Shown here in pieces: positions 9,496-19,032 of a DNA stretch of 64,000 nt; within the stretch, counting starts at the first letter, position 1; each line of letters starts with the position of its first letter. The position numbers were made by a program, and so were the translations under genes. This stretch comes from Thermobifida fusca NBRC 14071 = JCM 3263 (GTDB lineage Bacteria; Actinomycetota; Actinomycetes; Streptosporangiales; Streptosporangiaceae): assembly GCF_001592045.1 (NCBI RefSeq), contig NZ_BCWB01000043.1, positions 1 through 64,000 of the forward strand, written 5' to 3'. Below the pieces are notes generated by a model. That model saw only the letters and a program-made list of their open reading frames with translations, was not told the origin of the DNA and ran no database searches.

Positions 9496-9615
9496 ACACC
9501 ACCGCAGGCATGATCGCACGACGGGTTGCTTCAGCCGTCGATCAGTCCTTAACAGTAGTCAAGAACTGGGACTGCGACGACCATCTCCTTCGCCGTCTTT
9601 TGCGTGGAATGCCCC

Positions 9616-10215
9616 TCAGTTCACCGCGAGGGCCTGGCGAACCCGTTTGCGGCCTTCGTGGATACGCGATTTGACGGTTCCCAGCGCCAGGTCGAGCTGG
9701 GCTGCGATCTCCCCGTACTCCATCTGGCACAGGTCGCGCAGCACGAGGGGGGCGACCAGGTTAGGCCGGTCCTTCTCCAACTGGTCGAGCGCTTCCAGCA
9801 GGTCGATCCGCGACCCGGCGATGACGCTCGTGGTGCGCGGGTCAGTGCGGTGCGGCAGGCGGTCGGCTTCCGTGGGCATCTCCGCGGCCCGCCGCTTGAG
9901 TGCCCGGTAGGTCTGCCGCGCAGAGTTGGAGACCACCGTGTAGAGCCAGGTCGTGAACATCGAATCGCCGCGGAAGTTCTGGATGTTGGCGGCCACCCGC
10001 ATCAGCGCGTCCTGGCAGGCCTCCTCAGCGTCCTGCCGGTAGGGCAGGAAGCGGGCACAGCGACGCAGGACGTCAGGTTGGATGCGGCGCAGCAGTTCTT
10101 CGAGCGCGGCTTCGTCCCCCTCTTTGGCGCGCAGCGCCAGTTGCTCGAGGGACTCTTCCTCACCCGGAGCGTGGTTGGGGCTTACCGTTTCAGAAGACTG
10201 GTCTGCTTTGGTCAC
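9616..10215 (-). CDS. ECF-type sigma-70 factor
   Basis: About 199 residues with sigma region 2 (DAEEACQDALMRV, then TTWLYTVVSNSARQ) and region 4 with a helix-turn-helix (YGEIAAQLDLALGTVKSRIHEGRKR). It would direct RNA polymerase to a specific promoter set. GTG 10215 is chosen because GGGGAG lies eight bases upstream; GTG 10224 and further upstream codons lack a spaced Shine-Dalgarno sequence. No anti-sigma gene is adjacent: the next gene downstream is the prenyltransferase and upstream is a 1-kb gene-free region. The regulon cannot be predicted from the sequence. Confidence 0.88.
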   Translation of the reverse strand: MTKADQSSETVSPNHAPGEEESLEQLALRAKEGDEAALEELLRRIQPDVLRRCARFLPYRQDAEEACQDALMRVAANIQNFRGDSMFTTWLYTVVSNSARQTYRALKRRAAEMPTEADRLPHRTDPRTTSVIAGSRIDLLEALDQLEKDRPNLVAPLVLRDLCQMEYGEIAAQLDLALGTVKSRIHEGRKRVRQALAVN

Positions 10216-11236
10216 GACGGACACTCCCCACTGACGATAGTCGCGTCCAGCTATTACACGCATACCTCCGCAAAAAGGTTGACACATTTTCCCGAACTGC
10301 TGACCAGTCGTGACAAGATTCTGCATCTAAGGCAAGGTGCTGCAGCGGCCAATCCTGATGCGTGCACCTCTGCTACCACGACATTCCCACACATTCCAGA
10401 AATATCGGCACTATCCTGACTTCCTCCCCGCGCCAGCCGCCCCGTCGACATCACCGGCCCCCTGCAGGAGCGGGCTCAAGGCTGCGCTACCCCGCTGCCC
10501 GCGACCAGCCTCAGCGTCTCGCCTGCCCTGGCGTGGACGGGCTCCCCTGACTGCTGTGGGCTGGGACCACTCACCGGGAAAGGGGCCAACCACACTTCCC
10601 CTTGTCGATCACATCAATGACGACAGCGGATGGCCGCTTACTCCTACCGCCGTATCGAGGTGGCCGCTGAGTTCGGCGCGGTGCTCTTCTGCCCCACGCA
10701 TCGACCAGCACACCTTTGACCGAGAAATCCTGATATCCGACACGGCCTGTGGCCGGAGCGCCGTGGCGCAAGCGCCGCCGAGCCGCATGGACTCGGCTAC
10801 CTCAGACGAGTCCTGTGATCGCAGCCATCGCACCGCCCAGGCCGAGCACACAGCCCGCAGCCTGTGTGGGGAGTCCATGCTTCCAAGGACGTGGGCAGGA
10901 TGACGGGACCGTACCGGTCACGGCGGTGGCCAGCTCCGGCGCGCATCGCGGCTACCGTGCCCAGCCCACGTTCTCGCACCCGGACGATGGATGCACTAAC
11001 TGTGACGAACGGAACACAAAACCGGGGTATGTCGGCGGCATAGCGACCGCGGGGCACTCCCCCCGCTTACTCCGACTCTCTGAAAGAAGGCCCGCACGCG
11101 CGGGCGGGAAAACACGCCAGCACAGGGCCCGGAGCCCGGCGGCGTGCTCGTGCGCGTGCACAGACGGCGCCCTCCGCCCTCCTCCCCATGGCAAGATCAC
11201 GGTGTCAAGGTCACCAAGACGTGGTAAGCAATACCT
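10216..11236. other. 1-kb stretch without a supportable gene
   Basis: Several open frames exist on both strands, but none has actinobacterial third-position bias, a Shine-Dalgarno sequence or a recognisable domain. The first 100 bases must hold the sigma-gene promoter and are relatively AT-rich. Two short GC hairpins (11049-11066 and 11090-11105) lie near the right end. The stretch could hold an unrecognised small RNA or gene remnants. Confidence 0.5.
11083..11105 (-). terminator. Isolated terminator-like hairpin
   Basis: GCCCGC (11090-11095) pairs with GCGGGC (11100-11105) around a four-base loop; read on the minus strand it is followed by CTTCTTTC. No minus-strand gene ends nearby, so its purpose is unclear. 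Confidence 0.3.
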
Positions 11237-12631
11237 GTGGCACAACCGGAACGTTTCGGGCGTTATCGCGTCCTGCGGCGGCTGGGTTCGGGCTCGTTCG
11301 CCACCGTCTGGTTGGGACACGACGATCTGCTCGACACCCCGGTCGCTATCAAAGTGCTCGCTGAGAACTGGGCACACAACCTCGACATTCACCAGCGTTT
11401 CGTCGAAGAGGCGCGCATCCTGCGCCAAGCCGACTCCGAGTGGCTGGTGCGTGTCCACGACATCGGGACCCTGCCCGACGACCGCCCCTACTTTGTGATG
11501 ACCTACGCCGACCGGGGCAGTGTCGCCGACCGGATCGCCCAGGGTCCCCTGCCGCTCGACGAGGCGCTCCGGCTGCTCACCGAGATCGGGCAAGGTGTGA
11601 CCGTGCTGCACCGGCACGGCACCATCCACCGCGATATCAAGCCGTCGAACGTCCTGTTGCAGTCCAGCCCGGTCGGGGAGCGGGTGCTCGTCGCCGACCT
11701 AGGGTTCGCCAAGAGCATCGACGGTGCCTCCGGGTTCACCGCGTCTGCGGGCACCCCCGGCTACATGTCCCCCGAACAGAGCGTGGTCGGCGGCGACATC
11801 GATGTCCGCGCCGATGTCTACTCGCTGGGCGCGGTCGCCTACGAACTGGTCACCGGCAAACGCCCGCCCAGCCCTCCGGTGCGTGTCCCGCCGAGCCGGC
11901 TGCGCCCTGGGGTGCCGCCTGCCCTCGACGAGCTCATCATGTCGGCGCTGTCCCCGAACCGCAGCGACCGGCCGCCCGACGCGGCGACTTTCACCTCCCG
12001 TATCCGGGAGATCCGCATGTCGCCCGACCTGGAGTTGGCGACACCGTGGTGGCAGCGGTACCGCGCCACGTGGACCCGCCTGGTCGCCTTGGTCGCGACC
12101 GCGGTGGCCGTGCTCGGGGTGGCTCCGGCAGCCTCGGCCTCCCCGCATCTGCCGATGATGGAGATCTACGACGCCAGCGGAGAACTCCACGTGCGGGTGC
12201 CCACCCCGTGGCTCCGCCAGATGCAGCTCAACGGGTGGTCGCCGCGGGAACTCGGCCTGCCCGGGGGCCATGAACCGGGCCTGCTGGTCGCCACAGATCT
12301 CGACGCCTGGTCCGATGCCAGACAGTCGGTCTCCGGCCTGTTCGCTGGACTGTTCGTCTCTGACGGCCAGTCCCCCGACCTGGACCGGCTGATCTCTTCT
12401 GGTCTGTGCTCGGGCCAGCCGCAGCGGCAGCGGTTCACCAACGCCCACTGGGACGGCGAACTGTGGCAGTGGGTCGACTGCTCCCCGGACAGTTCCGAAG
12501 GGGACGTGTTTACTGCTGCCGTGTTGCAGCACCGCGGCCAGGAGCGGACCCTCTACCTGGAGATCCGCCAAACGGAGCACCAGCCGCAGACGGTTGCGGA
12601 GATTCTGGACGGGCTCCGGCTGATCTCGTAG
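11237..12631 (+). CDS. Membrane Ser/Thr protein kinase (Hanks type)
   Basis: A 464-residue kinase. Residues 1-260 form the kinase domain, with Gly-rich loop LGSGSFATV, Lys in AIKVL, catalytic loop HRDIKPSN and APE-like SPEQ. The metal-binding DFG is DLG here (ADLGFAK). A membrane segment follows (LVALVATAVAVLGV) and then about 170 extracytoplasmic residues with no PASTA repeat or other recognised sensor domain. Such kinases phosphorylate cytosolic proteins in response to an outside signal, unknown here. The GTG start at 11237 lies seven residues before the kinase fold. It is monocistronic, with a hairpin after the stop. Confidence 0.92.
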   Translation: MAQPERFGRYRVLRRLGSGSFATVWLGHDDLLDTPVAIKVLAENWAHNLDIHQRFVEEARILRQADSEWLVRVHDIGTLPDDRPYFVMTYADRGSVADRIAQGPLPLDEALRLLTEIGQGVTVLHRHGTIHRDIKPSNVLLQSSPVGERVLVADLGFAKSIDGASGFTASAGTPGYMSPEQSVVGGDIDVRADVYSLGAVAYELVTGKRPPSPPVRVPPSRLRPGVPPALDELIMSALSPNRSDRPPDAATFTSRIREIRMSPDLELATPWWQRYRATWTRLVALVATAVAVLGVAPAASASPHLPMMEIYDASGELHVRVPTPWLRQMQLNGWSPRELGLPGGHEPGLLVATDLDAWSDARQSVSGLFAGLFVSDGQSPDLDRLISSGLCSGQPQRQRFTNAHWDGELWQWVDCSPDSSEGDVFTAAVLQHRGQERTLYLEIRQTEHQPQTVAEILDGLRLIS

Positions 12632-12640
12632 CTCCGGTCG

Positions 12641-12667
12641 GCTTTTCGGGAGTGCGCCCGGAAAAGC
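12641..12667 (+). terminator. Kinase gene terminator
   Basis: GCTTTTCGGG and CCCGGAAAAGC pair with one bulged base around a six-base loop, ten bases after the stop. Confidence 0.6.
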
Positions 12668-12719
12668 AGGAACAGCTCCGCGTCCTGCCGCGGTTCTCCG
12701 TCCCTTCGGCTGGCCCTCG

Positions 12720-13109
12720 TTACCGGGCAGAGCAGCGAGTCTCGGGGGCCGGTCCCGCGTCTTCCCGGGCCGCGGGAGCGTCGTCTCTGCGCAGTTGCGG
12801 TGCGGAACGGCTCACCGCCGTGACGGCGTGGTCCGCACCGGCAATGCTGACGTCGCTGTCCAGGCCCGGCTCAGCCATATCCCGGCCCTGCTGTTCCCGC
12901 AGCCGGCGGAGCGCACCGTGGACTGTGGCCGGTGGATTCGCGACTCGGAAATTGACCAGGCCCCTGACCAGGCCGCGAAAAGAGACCGGGAAAACCGGGT
13001 CGAACAGGGTCCGTTCCGTCTCCTCGTCGCGGATCGCGACAGCGACAACGGAGTAGAAGACGGCTACAGCCAGAACGAGGGCGGGGATCACCCAGAAAAA
13101 CGACTGCAT
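12720..13109 (-). CDS. Small single-pass membrane protein, unknown function
   Basis: 129 residues. The N-terminal segment FFWVIPALVLAVAVFYSVVA is a membrane anchor, and the rest is charged and probably cytosolic, ending in a disordered Ala/Arg/Asp-rich tail. ATG 13109 is preceded by GGAGAGGA at good spacing, which supports translation. I do not recognise a family. It is convergent with the kinase gene and has an AT-rich island with dyad symmetry about 130 bases upstream that probably carries its promoter. Confidence 0.65.
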   Translation of the reverse strand: MQSFFWVIPALVLAVAVFYSVVAVAIRDEETERTLFDPVFPVSFRGLVRGLVNFRVANPPATVHGALRRLREQQGRDMAEPGLDSDVSIAGADHAVTAVSRSAPQLRRDDAPAAREDAGPAPETRCSAR

Positions 13110-13495
13110 CGCTGTTCCTCTCCGCTATGGCGTCACCAGTTCGTCAACGGTCACCTCCACGACGGTGAACTGTGCCGAACCACCGCGCCGCGGTGCAGCC
13201 GGTGGCTTTTCCCGGCACCTCACCTCAGGGATAAAAGATCATTACCCGACAAATAATGACAAAACCCAACAAATGCCCCACGGGTGTGGTGGTCGGCTGG
13301 AGTCAGACCATTCCCCGGCCGCCCCCAGCCGGCAGGAGAGGAATACCGCTATCAGCGCTGTGCACCGCAGGGACTTTCGGATGCAGACTTTTCTGCTCCG
13401 ACTTGTCCCGCCCCCGAAACCGCCTGTTCCGCAGTGGTCGGAGCAGTTCCGGGCCCCGTACTCGGCTGCCGTGCCCGGGGAGCACCCGCCGCAGG
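13110..13495. other. Gene-free region with an AT-rich promoter island
   Basis: 386 bases between two minus-strand genes. The only notable feature is the AT-rich island around 13231-13262; the remainder is GC-rich with no convincing frame. Confidence 0.5.
13239..13259. promoter_or_regulatory. AT-rich inverted repeat, operator/promoter candidate
   Basis: TCATTA (13239-13244) and TAATGA (13254-13259) are inverted around nine bases inside an AT-rich island, upstream of the small membrane protein gene. Minus-strand TTGTC motifs nearby could serve as -35 elements. Confidence 0.35.
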
Positions 13496-14140
13496 TCAGG
13501 AGATCGCTTTGAAGCGGGACAGATCCGCTGAGCGGACAATCAGGTCATACTCTTCGGCGCGCTCCTCCACCATGACCGGCACATCGAATTCCAAGTCCGC
13601 TTCGGGGACATACCAGGCGCGAGTGCGGAATGTCCCCCCGCCCGTGCACGTGATCAGCCACTCGCTGTACTTCGTCTCTTCCCCGCTGACCAGCAGGAAA
13701 TCGCCGTGCTCAACGATCTCGGAGTGCTCGGCCCGAATCCGTGCATTGAGCTCGGGGCGCTTCGGGCACGACGCCCACGGCCGCCGCCAACTGTCCGGGT
13801 CCGTCAACTCCGCGCCCTCCGGGTCGATCAGCCCCTCTTCAGACGCGTTGATCCGGATGCGCAACGCCTCGCTCGGGCAGTTGCCGCCCGGGGCGGGCCC
13901 CACTTCCGGCGGCGAAAGGCAGTTGTCGGCGATATCCGTGTGCCAGCCGTCCGGCAGCACTACGTTGATCCCGGTGTAGTTGTGCAACGTGGCCTCGTCG
14001 GACACCTGGAAACCTGATTCGGACGAAGCCATCGGATGCGCGAGCCCAGGCATCACCTGCGAGGGCGTGCCGAAACCGCATGCCGGAGCCGCCAATATCG
14101 ACGCGGCCAGCGGGAACGCCGCAGCCCTGGTTGCCCGCAC
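13496..14140 (-). CDS. Exported protein of unknown function
   Basis: About 214 residues. GTG 14140 is chosen because AGGAGG lies six bases before it. The N-terminus RATRAAAFPLAASILAAPAC is a signal peptide ending in Ala-Pro-Ala-Cys, which is close to but not a standard lipobox, so it may be a lipoprotein or simply secreted. The mature part has several Cys residues (in NCLSPP, NCPSE, ASCPKR and ITCTGGG), perhaps two disulfides. No family is recognised. A longer upstream reading of the same frame lacks a ribosome binding site. Confidence 0.7.
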   Translation of the reverse strand: MRATRAAAFPLAASILAAPACGFGTPSQVMPGLAHPMASSESGFQVSDEATLHNYTGINVVLPDGWHTDIADNCLSPPEVGPAPGGNCPSEALRIRINASEEGLIDPEGAELTDPDSWRRPWASCPKRPELNARIRAEHSEIVEHGDFLLVSGEETKYSEWLITCTGGGTFRTRAWYVPEADLEFDVPVMVEERAEEYDLIVRSADLSRFKAIS

Positions 14141-14361
14141 ACGCTCCTCCTTTCCTTGCCCGCCGCTTCCCGCTCTCACCAGGCGGGCGAACGGAATCAC
14201 GGTATCCCCCGTAAACCATTCCGTGGTTTCCTGCATCTCATCAGATAGGGAGCACAGTGGCGGGTTGACGAGACTCCGCCACGCACCCGTCATCGCGTCC
14301 TCTCGGAGCCTGCGTGGGGGCTTGCTCCGGGAGGACGCCCCCCTTGCGGGGTCTGCTCAGC

Positions 14362-16359
14362 TCAAGCTCTGGCGAGCTCCGCGGTCAACTCTTCGGTGGT
14401 CGTAGCCGGAAGCCGGCAAGTGAAGTTCCGGCACACGTAGGCCGCGGGACGCCCGTCCACCAGGGTCCGACCCTCCAGCAGCCCGATCCCCCCATCGTTG
14501 ACGCCGTCGCCTCGGCTCACCACTGTCCCGGGCGTCGTGGCCAGCAGCGCGGTGCGGTGCAGCTCCTCGGCCACAGGATCCCCCTTGGGGCCCACTACAG
14601 CGATTTCGACCGGTCCGGCAAGAAGCGCCTCGGCGACCGCCATTCCCCACCCGGCGAACCTCGGGGTCTTCTCTGCGAGCGTGGAGACCACGCCGAGCGC
14701 GGCTTCCGCGGCCTCCCGATGCCGGAAAGAGCCGGTGAGCGCCGCGTAGCTGAGCAGGGCGCCCGCTGCCGCCGACCATCCTGAGGGGGTGGCGTCGTCG
14801 GTGAACTCGCGCGGCCGGTTGAACAGCGCTTCGGCGTCGTCTGCGGTGTCGTAGAACCCGCCCGAACCGTCGGTGAACCGGGTGAGCACGGTCTCCAGCA
14901 GCTCACCGCACACCCCCACCCACCGGGTCTCCCCGGTCACCGCGTGCAGGGCCAGCAGCCCTTCCGCGAGGTTGGCGTAGTCCTCCAGCACTCCGGCGCT
15001 CGTGCCAGGGACCCCGTCGCGGGACACCCGGACCAGCCGCCCGTCCGCGTAGTGCCGTTCCACCACCAGGCGAGCCGCCTCCCGGGCCCGCTCCACCAGG
15101 TCGGGACGGTCCAACAGAGCGCCCGCCTCGGCGAGCCCCGCGATCGCCAGCCCGTTCCACCCCGTCACCACCTTGTCGTCGCGGGCTGGTGGGACCCGAT
15201 TGGCGCGGGCCTTACGCAGCCGGTCGCGGACGTAGGCGTACCGCTCACGGTCGTCCGGATCAGCACGGAGCTGCAGCACCGACGTGCCGCGTTCGAAAGT
15301 GCCCTGCTCGGTGACACCGAACAGTTCAGCGGCCCAGGCACCGTCCTCCTCCCCCAGCACGTCGCGCAACTGGGCAGGGGTCCACACGTAGTAGCGGCCC
15401 TCCTCGCCTTCGCTGTCCGCGTCCAGCGCACTAGCGAAACCGCCTTCCGCGGTGCGGAGCTCCGCCACCATCCAGTCGGCGGTCTCCACGGCGACCCGGC
15501 GGGCCAGCTCGTCCCCGGTCTGCCGCCACAGGTGGGTGTAGCAGCGCAGCAGCAGCGCATTGTCGTACAGCATCTTCTCGAAGTGCGGCACGGTCCACGT
15601 GGCGTCGACCGCGTAGCGGGCGAACCCTCCGGCGAGCTGGTCATAGATCCCGCCGCGCGCCATCGCCTCGGCGGTGTGCCGCACCATGCGGAGCGCTTCC
15701 GTCTCCGCGCCGTCGCTGACCCGGGCATGGTGGCGCAGCAGGAACTCCATCACCGGGGACGGCGGGAACTTCGGGGCAGTGCCGTACCCCCCGTTGACGG
15801 TGTCGTACTCGGCTGCCAGCCGCGCCACCGCCTGCTCCAGGACCTGCGCGCTTGGCGGCGGCCCGCTAGGCAGCGTGCGGGGGGCGCTCAACGCCTCGGC
15901 CACCCGCTTGCCCTGCCCCACCACCCCGGTGCGATCGGTGCGCCACGCGTGGCTGATCCCGAGCAGCAGCCGCTGGAAATGCTCCCGGGGAAAGTAGGTG
16001 CCGCAGTAGAACGGCTCCCCGTCCGGGGTGGCGAACACCGTCATCGGCCAGCCGCCGTGCCCCGTCATCGCCTGGGTGGCTTCCATGTACACCGCGTCCA
16101 CGTCCGGCCGCTCCTCCCGGTCGACCTTGACGTTGACGAAGTTGGCGTTCATGATCTGCGCGGTCTGCTCGTCGGCGAACGACTCCCGCGCCATGACATG
16201 GCACCAGTGGCAGGCGGCGTACCCGATGGACAGCAGGATGGGCACGTCGCGGCGGCGCGCCTCAGCGAAAGCCTCCTCCCCCCACGGGTACCAGTCCACC
16301 GGGTTGTCGGCGTGCTGGAGCAGGTAGGGGCTGGTGGCGTGAGCAAGACGGTTGGGCAT
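14362..16359 (-). CDS. DUF255 thioredoxin-like/glycosidase-fold protein (YyaL, Rv1084 family)
   Basis: A 665-residue protein with an N-terminal thioredoxin-like domain carrying CHWCHVM (Cys50, Cys53) and a C-terminal (alpha/alpha)-barrel like that of N-acylglucosamine 2-epimerases ([12 protein letters not shown] and [14 protein letters not shown] motifs). The family is widespread (spermatogenesis-associated protein 20, YyaL) but its reaction is unsettled; a redox or sugar-modifying role is possible. It lies next to mca and a small membrane protein, the same order as Rv1082-Rv1083-Rv1084, which links it loosely to mycothiol biology. ATG 16359 follows GGAG closely. Confidence 0.9.
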   Translation of the reverse strand: MPNRLAHATSPYLLQHADNPVDWYPWGEEAFAEARRRDVPILLSIGYAACHWCHVMARESFADEQTAQIMNANFVNVKVDREERPDVDAVYMEATQAMTGHGGWPMTVFATPDGEPFYCGTYFPREHFQRLLLGISHAWRTDRTGVVGQGKRVAEALSAPRTLPSGPPPSAQVLEQAVARLAAEYDTVNGGYGTAPKFPPSPVMEFLLRHHARVSDGAETEALRMVRHTAEAMARGGIYDQLAGGFARYAVDATWTVPHFEKMLYDNALLLRCYTHLWRQTGDELARRVAVETADWMVAELRTAEGGFASALDADSEGEEGRYYVWTPAQLRDVLGEEDGAWAAELFGVTEQGTFERGTSVLQLRADPDDRERYAYVRDRLRKARANRVPPARDDKVVTGWNGLAIAGLAEAGALLDRPDLVERAREAARLVVERHYADGRLVRVSRDGVPGTSAGVLEDYANLAEGLLALHAVTGETRWVGVCGELLETVLTRFTDGSGGFYDTADDAEALFNRPREFTDDATPSGWSAAAGALLSYAALTGSFRHREAAEAALGVVSTLAEKTPRFAGWGMAVAEALLAGPVEIAVVGPKGDPVAEELHRTALLATTPGTVVSRGDGVNDGGIGLLEGRTLVDGRPAAYVCRNFTCRLPATTTEELTAELARA

Positions 16360-16395
16360 ATCTCCTACTCTGCCCGTTGTCTCGACTCAAGACAC

Positions 16396-16434
16396 CCGAA
16401 AAAATCAGCGGCCCCGCCGGGAGCAGCGGGGCCG
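16396..16434 (-). terminator. Rho-independent terminator of the mca operon
   Basis: CGGCCCCGC (16409-16417) pairs with GCGGGGCCG (16426-16434); on the minus strand it is followed by CTGATTTTTT. It sits just past the small membrane protein stop at 16451. Confidence 0.85.
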
Positions 16435-16450
16435 ACAGCATGACACCGGG

Positions 16451-16669
16451 TCAGTCCTCTCGGTCCTCCGGCTTGGTCTGCTCGGCCTCCTTCTCCTTCG
16501 CGGAGTCCTCGGTGAAGTCACGAGAGCGGGCGATGTCCAAGTGCCGCCGCATGGAGCGCATGAGCAGGAACAGCACCCCGCCGATAAGCGCGATGACGGT
16601 GAATCCGAGCAGACCCGGGGTCACCAGGTCGTTTACGGAGTCTGCGAGCTGGAGCGCCGAGAGGTTCAT
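16451..16669 (-). CDS. Small membrane protein (Rv1083-like)
   Basis: 72 residues from ATG 16669. The hydrophobic segment LLGFTVIALIGGVLFLLM spans the membrane, and the C-terminal half is highly charged (Lys/Glu/Asp). It starts 11 bases after the mca stop, so it is the second gene of an mca operon, and the same arrangement occurs in mycobacteria. No function is known to me; conservation next to mca suggests it supports that enzyme or its membrane localisation, which is inference. In-frame codons further upstream fall inside mca and are not used. Confidence 0.8.
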   Translation of the reverse strand: MNLSALQLADSVNDLVTPGLLGFTVIALIGGVLFLLMRSMRRHLDIARSRDFTEDSAKEKEAEQTKPEDRED

Positions 16670-16680
16670 AGTCTCAATTC

Positions 16681-17553
16681 TCACACCTTGTCGCGGATGC
16701 CCGCGAAGAGGTCGTCCTCGGGCAGTTCGGTATCGACGAAGGACCGCGCCAGGTGGTAGTCCTCGGTGGGCCACGCCTCACGCTGGATGTCGTTAGGCAC
16801 GGCGAACCAGAAGCTGTTCGGGTCGATCTGGGTGGCGTGTGCGAGCAGCGCGCGGTCGCGCACTTCGAAGTACTCGCCGCACTCGACGCGCGTAGTGATC
16901 TCCCAGCGCCGCGTGTCGCGCTTCTCCAAGCGCTTCATCCAATCGGCGTAGGGGTTCTCCATGCCGCGGTCGCTGAGCACTTTGGCGATGGCTTCGAAAC
17001 GCTCCAGGGGGAAGGACACGTGGTAGTAGAGCTTGCTCGTCTGCCACGGCTCCCCGGTGCCCGGGTAGCGCTCAGGGTCGGCGGCGGCCTCGAAGGCTTC
17101 CACCGACACCTTGTGGCACATGATGTGGTCCGGGTGCGGGTAGCCGCCCTGCTCGTCGTAGGTGATCATGACGTGCGGCCGGAACTCGCGCACCAGACGC
17201 ACCACAGGTTCGGCAGCGACCTCCAGCGGCTGCAGCGCGAAGCACCCTTCAGGCAGCGGGGGCGGGGGGTCGCCTTCCGGGAGCCCGGAGTCGATGAACC
17301 CGACGAACACCTGTCGGACACCGAGGATGCGCCGGGCCTCCTCCATTTCCTTGCGCCGGACTTCCGCGATGTTCTCCCGGATCTCCGGACGGTCCATCGC
17401 GGGGTTGAGGATCGAGCCGCGTTCGCCACCGGTGAGGGTGACCACCAGCACTTCCGCGCCTTCGTTCACGTAGCGCGCCATCGTGGCCGCGCCTTTGCTC
17501 GACTCATCGTCGGGATGGGCATGCACGGCCATAAGCCGCAACCGCTCGGACAA
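16681..17553 (-). CDS. mca: Mycothiol S-conjugate amidase
   Basis: A 290-residue zinc amidase of the MshB/Mca family with zinc-binding HPDDE (His13, Asp16) and HPDHIMCH. Mca hydrolyses mycothiol conjugates of electrophiles and antibiotics, releasing a mercapturic acid for export and recycling the sugar part; it acts in the cytosol. The length and the ending DDLFAGI match Mca rather than MshB. The start is TTG 17553, supported by GAGGGGC nine bases upstream; an internal ATG at residue 8 would cut into the fold. It is the first gene of an operon with the small membrane protein and divergent from the DUF4307 gene. Confidence 0.93.
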   Translation of the reverse strand: MSERLRLMAVHAHPDDESSKGAATMARYVNEGAEVLVVTLTGGERGSILNPAMDRPEIRENIAEVRRKEMEEARRILGVRQVFVGFIDSGLPEGDPPPPLPEGCFALQPLEVAAEPVVRLVREFRPHVMITYDEQGGYPHPDHIMCHKVSVEAFEAAADPERYPGTGEPWQTSKLYYHVSFPLERFEAIAKVLSDRGMENPYADWMKRLEKRDTRRWEITTRVECGEYFEVRDRALLAHATQIDPNSFWFAVPNDIQREAWPTEDYHLARSFVDTELPEDDLFAGIRDKV

Positions 17554-17710
17554 TTTGGGAAGCCCCTCGATGTCGTAGTCGGACGGCGTTCACCACCCCG
17601 CCAGCCCGCTGGTCCGCGCTGGCGCGGCGCGAAACAGCACGGGCGGAGTGTGAGCCTGCTAAGGCAGGGATATCTTAGACAACTGTAGGTCCCACTTCCG
17701 GAGATTCCCT

Positions 17711-18145
17711 ATGCCGCCCCAGCCCGACAACCCTTTGCGTGCCGCCGCCCAGCCGGTCTCGGGCACGCGGCGACGCCTCGGCAACCAGCCGTTCTTCTTC
17801 GTGCTCGGCGTTATCGCCGCCATCATCTTCACGATCGGCTGGGGTGCTGCTCTCTTCAGCTACAGCGGCAACACGCTGGGGCAGGTGCATCATCAAACGT
17901 TCGCGTGGCGGATCGTCTCCGACACGGAGGCTCGAATCTCCTTCCAGACCAACAGCAGTTCGGGTGCGCGCTGTCTGATCCGCGCCTACGACGAGTACCA
18001 CGTCGAAGTCGGAACAACCGAAGTGACTGTTGAGGGGGGACTACGGGAAGTGGAGGCAACAATCGACACCGTTCGTCGCGCTACGACGGTACAAGTCGTC
18101 TCTTGCAGGGAACAAGCTTTCTCAAACGAGCCTGTCCACAAGTAG
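17711..18145 (+). CDS. DUF4307 membrane protein (Rv1081c-like)
   Basis: 144 residues: a short cytosolic N-terminus, one membrane segment (FFFVLGVIAAIIFTIGWGAAL) and a beta-rich extracytoplasmic domain of about 85 residues with two Cys residues that could pair. It matches the DUF4307 family, always found between mca and greA in actinobacteria; no function is established. ATG 17711 follows GGAGA. The conserved position between mca and greA supports the call. Confidence 0.85.
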   Translation: MPPQPDNPLRAAAQPVSGTRRRLGNQPFFFVLGVIAAIIFTIGWGAALFSYSGNTLGQVHHQTFAWRIVSDTEARISFQTNSSSGARCLIRAYDEYHVEVGTTEVTVEGGLREVEATIDTVRRATTVQVVSCREQAFSNEPVHK

Positions 18146-18351
18146 TTCCCAACCGCCCCTCGACAAGAGGAGCACCGATATCGAGCCCTCAACCTGACTC
18201 CGGTCGGGCGTCCGCATCGCGCTGTCCAGCGGGATTCCGGGCGTCGGTTGCCGTTACGCAACGTCACGCCGATTGATGGGCTCGATGCTAATCTCGTAGT
18301 TTCATCTACCGCGCCCCGAGCGCGGTCCCTAGAACCATCGAGGGAGTTCCC

Positions 18352-18855
18352 GTGACCGAGACCCGTGATGACAACGTCACCTGGCTCACTCAGGAGGCGT
18401 ACGACCGGCTCACTGCCGAGCTGGAGTATTTGTCAGGGCCTGGTCGCATCGAGATCGCCGACCGGATCGAAGCCGCTCGGGAAGAGGGCGACCTGAGGGA
18501 GAACGGCGGCTACCACGCGGCCAAGGAAGAGCAGGGGAAGATCGAGGCCCGCATCGCCCACCTGCAGTCGATCCTGAGCAACGCGCGCGTCGGCCAAGCT
18601 CCGCAGCGCGAAGGCGTGGTCGGCCCTGGTATGACGGTGACGATCAAGTTCGAGGGCGACGAGGAAGAGATGACCTTCCTCCTCGCCTCCCGGGAAGAGA
18701 GCGGGGCACCCATCGACGTGTACTCCCCTAAATCCCCGCTGGGGGAGGCCATCAACGGCAAGAAAGTCGGGGAGAAGGTCACCTACAAGCTTCCGAGCGG
18801 TAAGGAAGCGACCGTAGAAATCCTCGACGCCGTTCCGTACAACGGCGGCTCATAA
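18352..18855 (+). CDS. greA: Transcription elongation factor GreA
   Basis: 167 residues with the N-terminal coiled coil whose tip carries acidic residues (DLRENGGYHAAKEE) and the C-terminal FKBP-like domain (SPLGEAINGKKVGEKV). It restarts backtracked RNA polymerase by stimulating transcript cleavage. GTG 18352 has GAGGGA eight bases upstream. It is monocistronic, with a possible promoter TTGATG-18-TAGTTT about 50-80 bases upstream and a perfect 20-base hairpin after the stop. Confidence 0.95.
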   Translation: MTETRDDNVTWLTQEAYDRLTAELEYLSGPGRIEIADRIEAAREEGDLRENGGYHAAKEEQGKIEARIAHLQSILSNARVGQAPQREGVVGPGMTVTIKFEGDEEEMTFLLASREESGAPIDVYSPKSPLGEAINGKKVGEKVTYKLPSGKEATVEILDAVPYNGGS

Positions 18856-18865
18856 CCCCTACAAG

Positions 18866-18910
18866 CACAACGCGGAAGGGGTGGCCGAGAGCCACCCCTT
18901 CCGCGTTGTG
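18866..18910 (+). terminator. greA terminator, perfect 20-bp stem
   Basis: The arms at 18866-18885 and 18891-18910 are perfectly complementary over 20 bases (outer CACAACGCGG / CCGCGTTGTG) with a five-base CGAGA loop. It begins ten bases after the greA stop and has no T tract. Confidence 0.85.
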
Positions 18911-19032
18911 CGGTGGCGTCGGGAACGCAGTGGACACTGGCGGCCACTCCTCGAGTGGGAGCGCACCACAGGAAAGACGTCATAATCGTCCTGTTCACTG
19001 CTCTTGGTTGCCATCGTCTGGAGTGCCCCACT

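Noticed and set aside
10430-10620. MazF-like toxin start (RQGEVWLAPFP) on the minus strand
   Set aside because: Only about ten residues resemble the family, the rest lacks the fold pattern, and there is no start codon with a ribosome binding site or an antitoxin.
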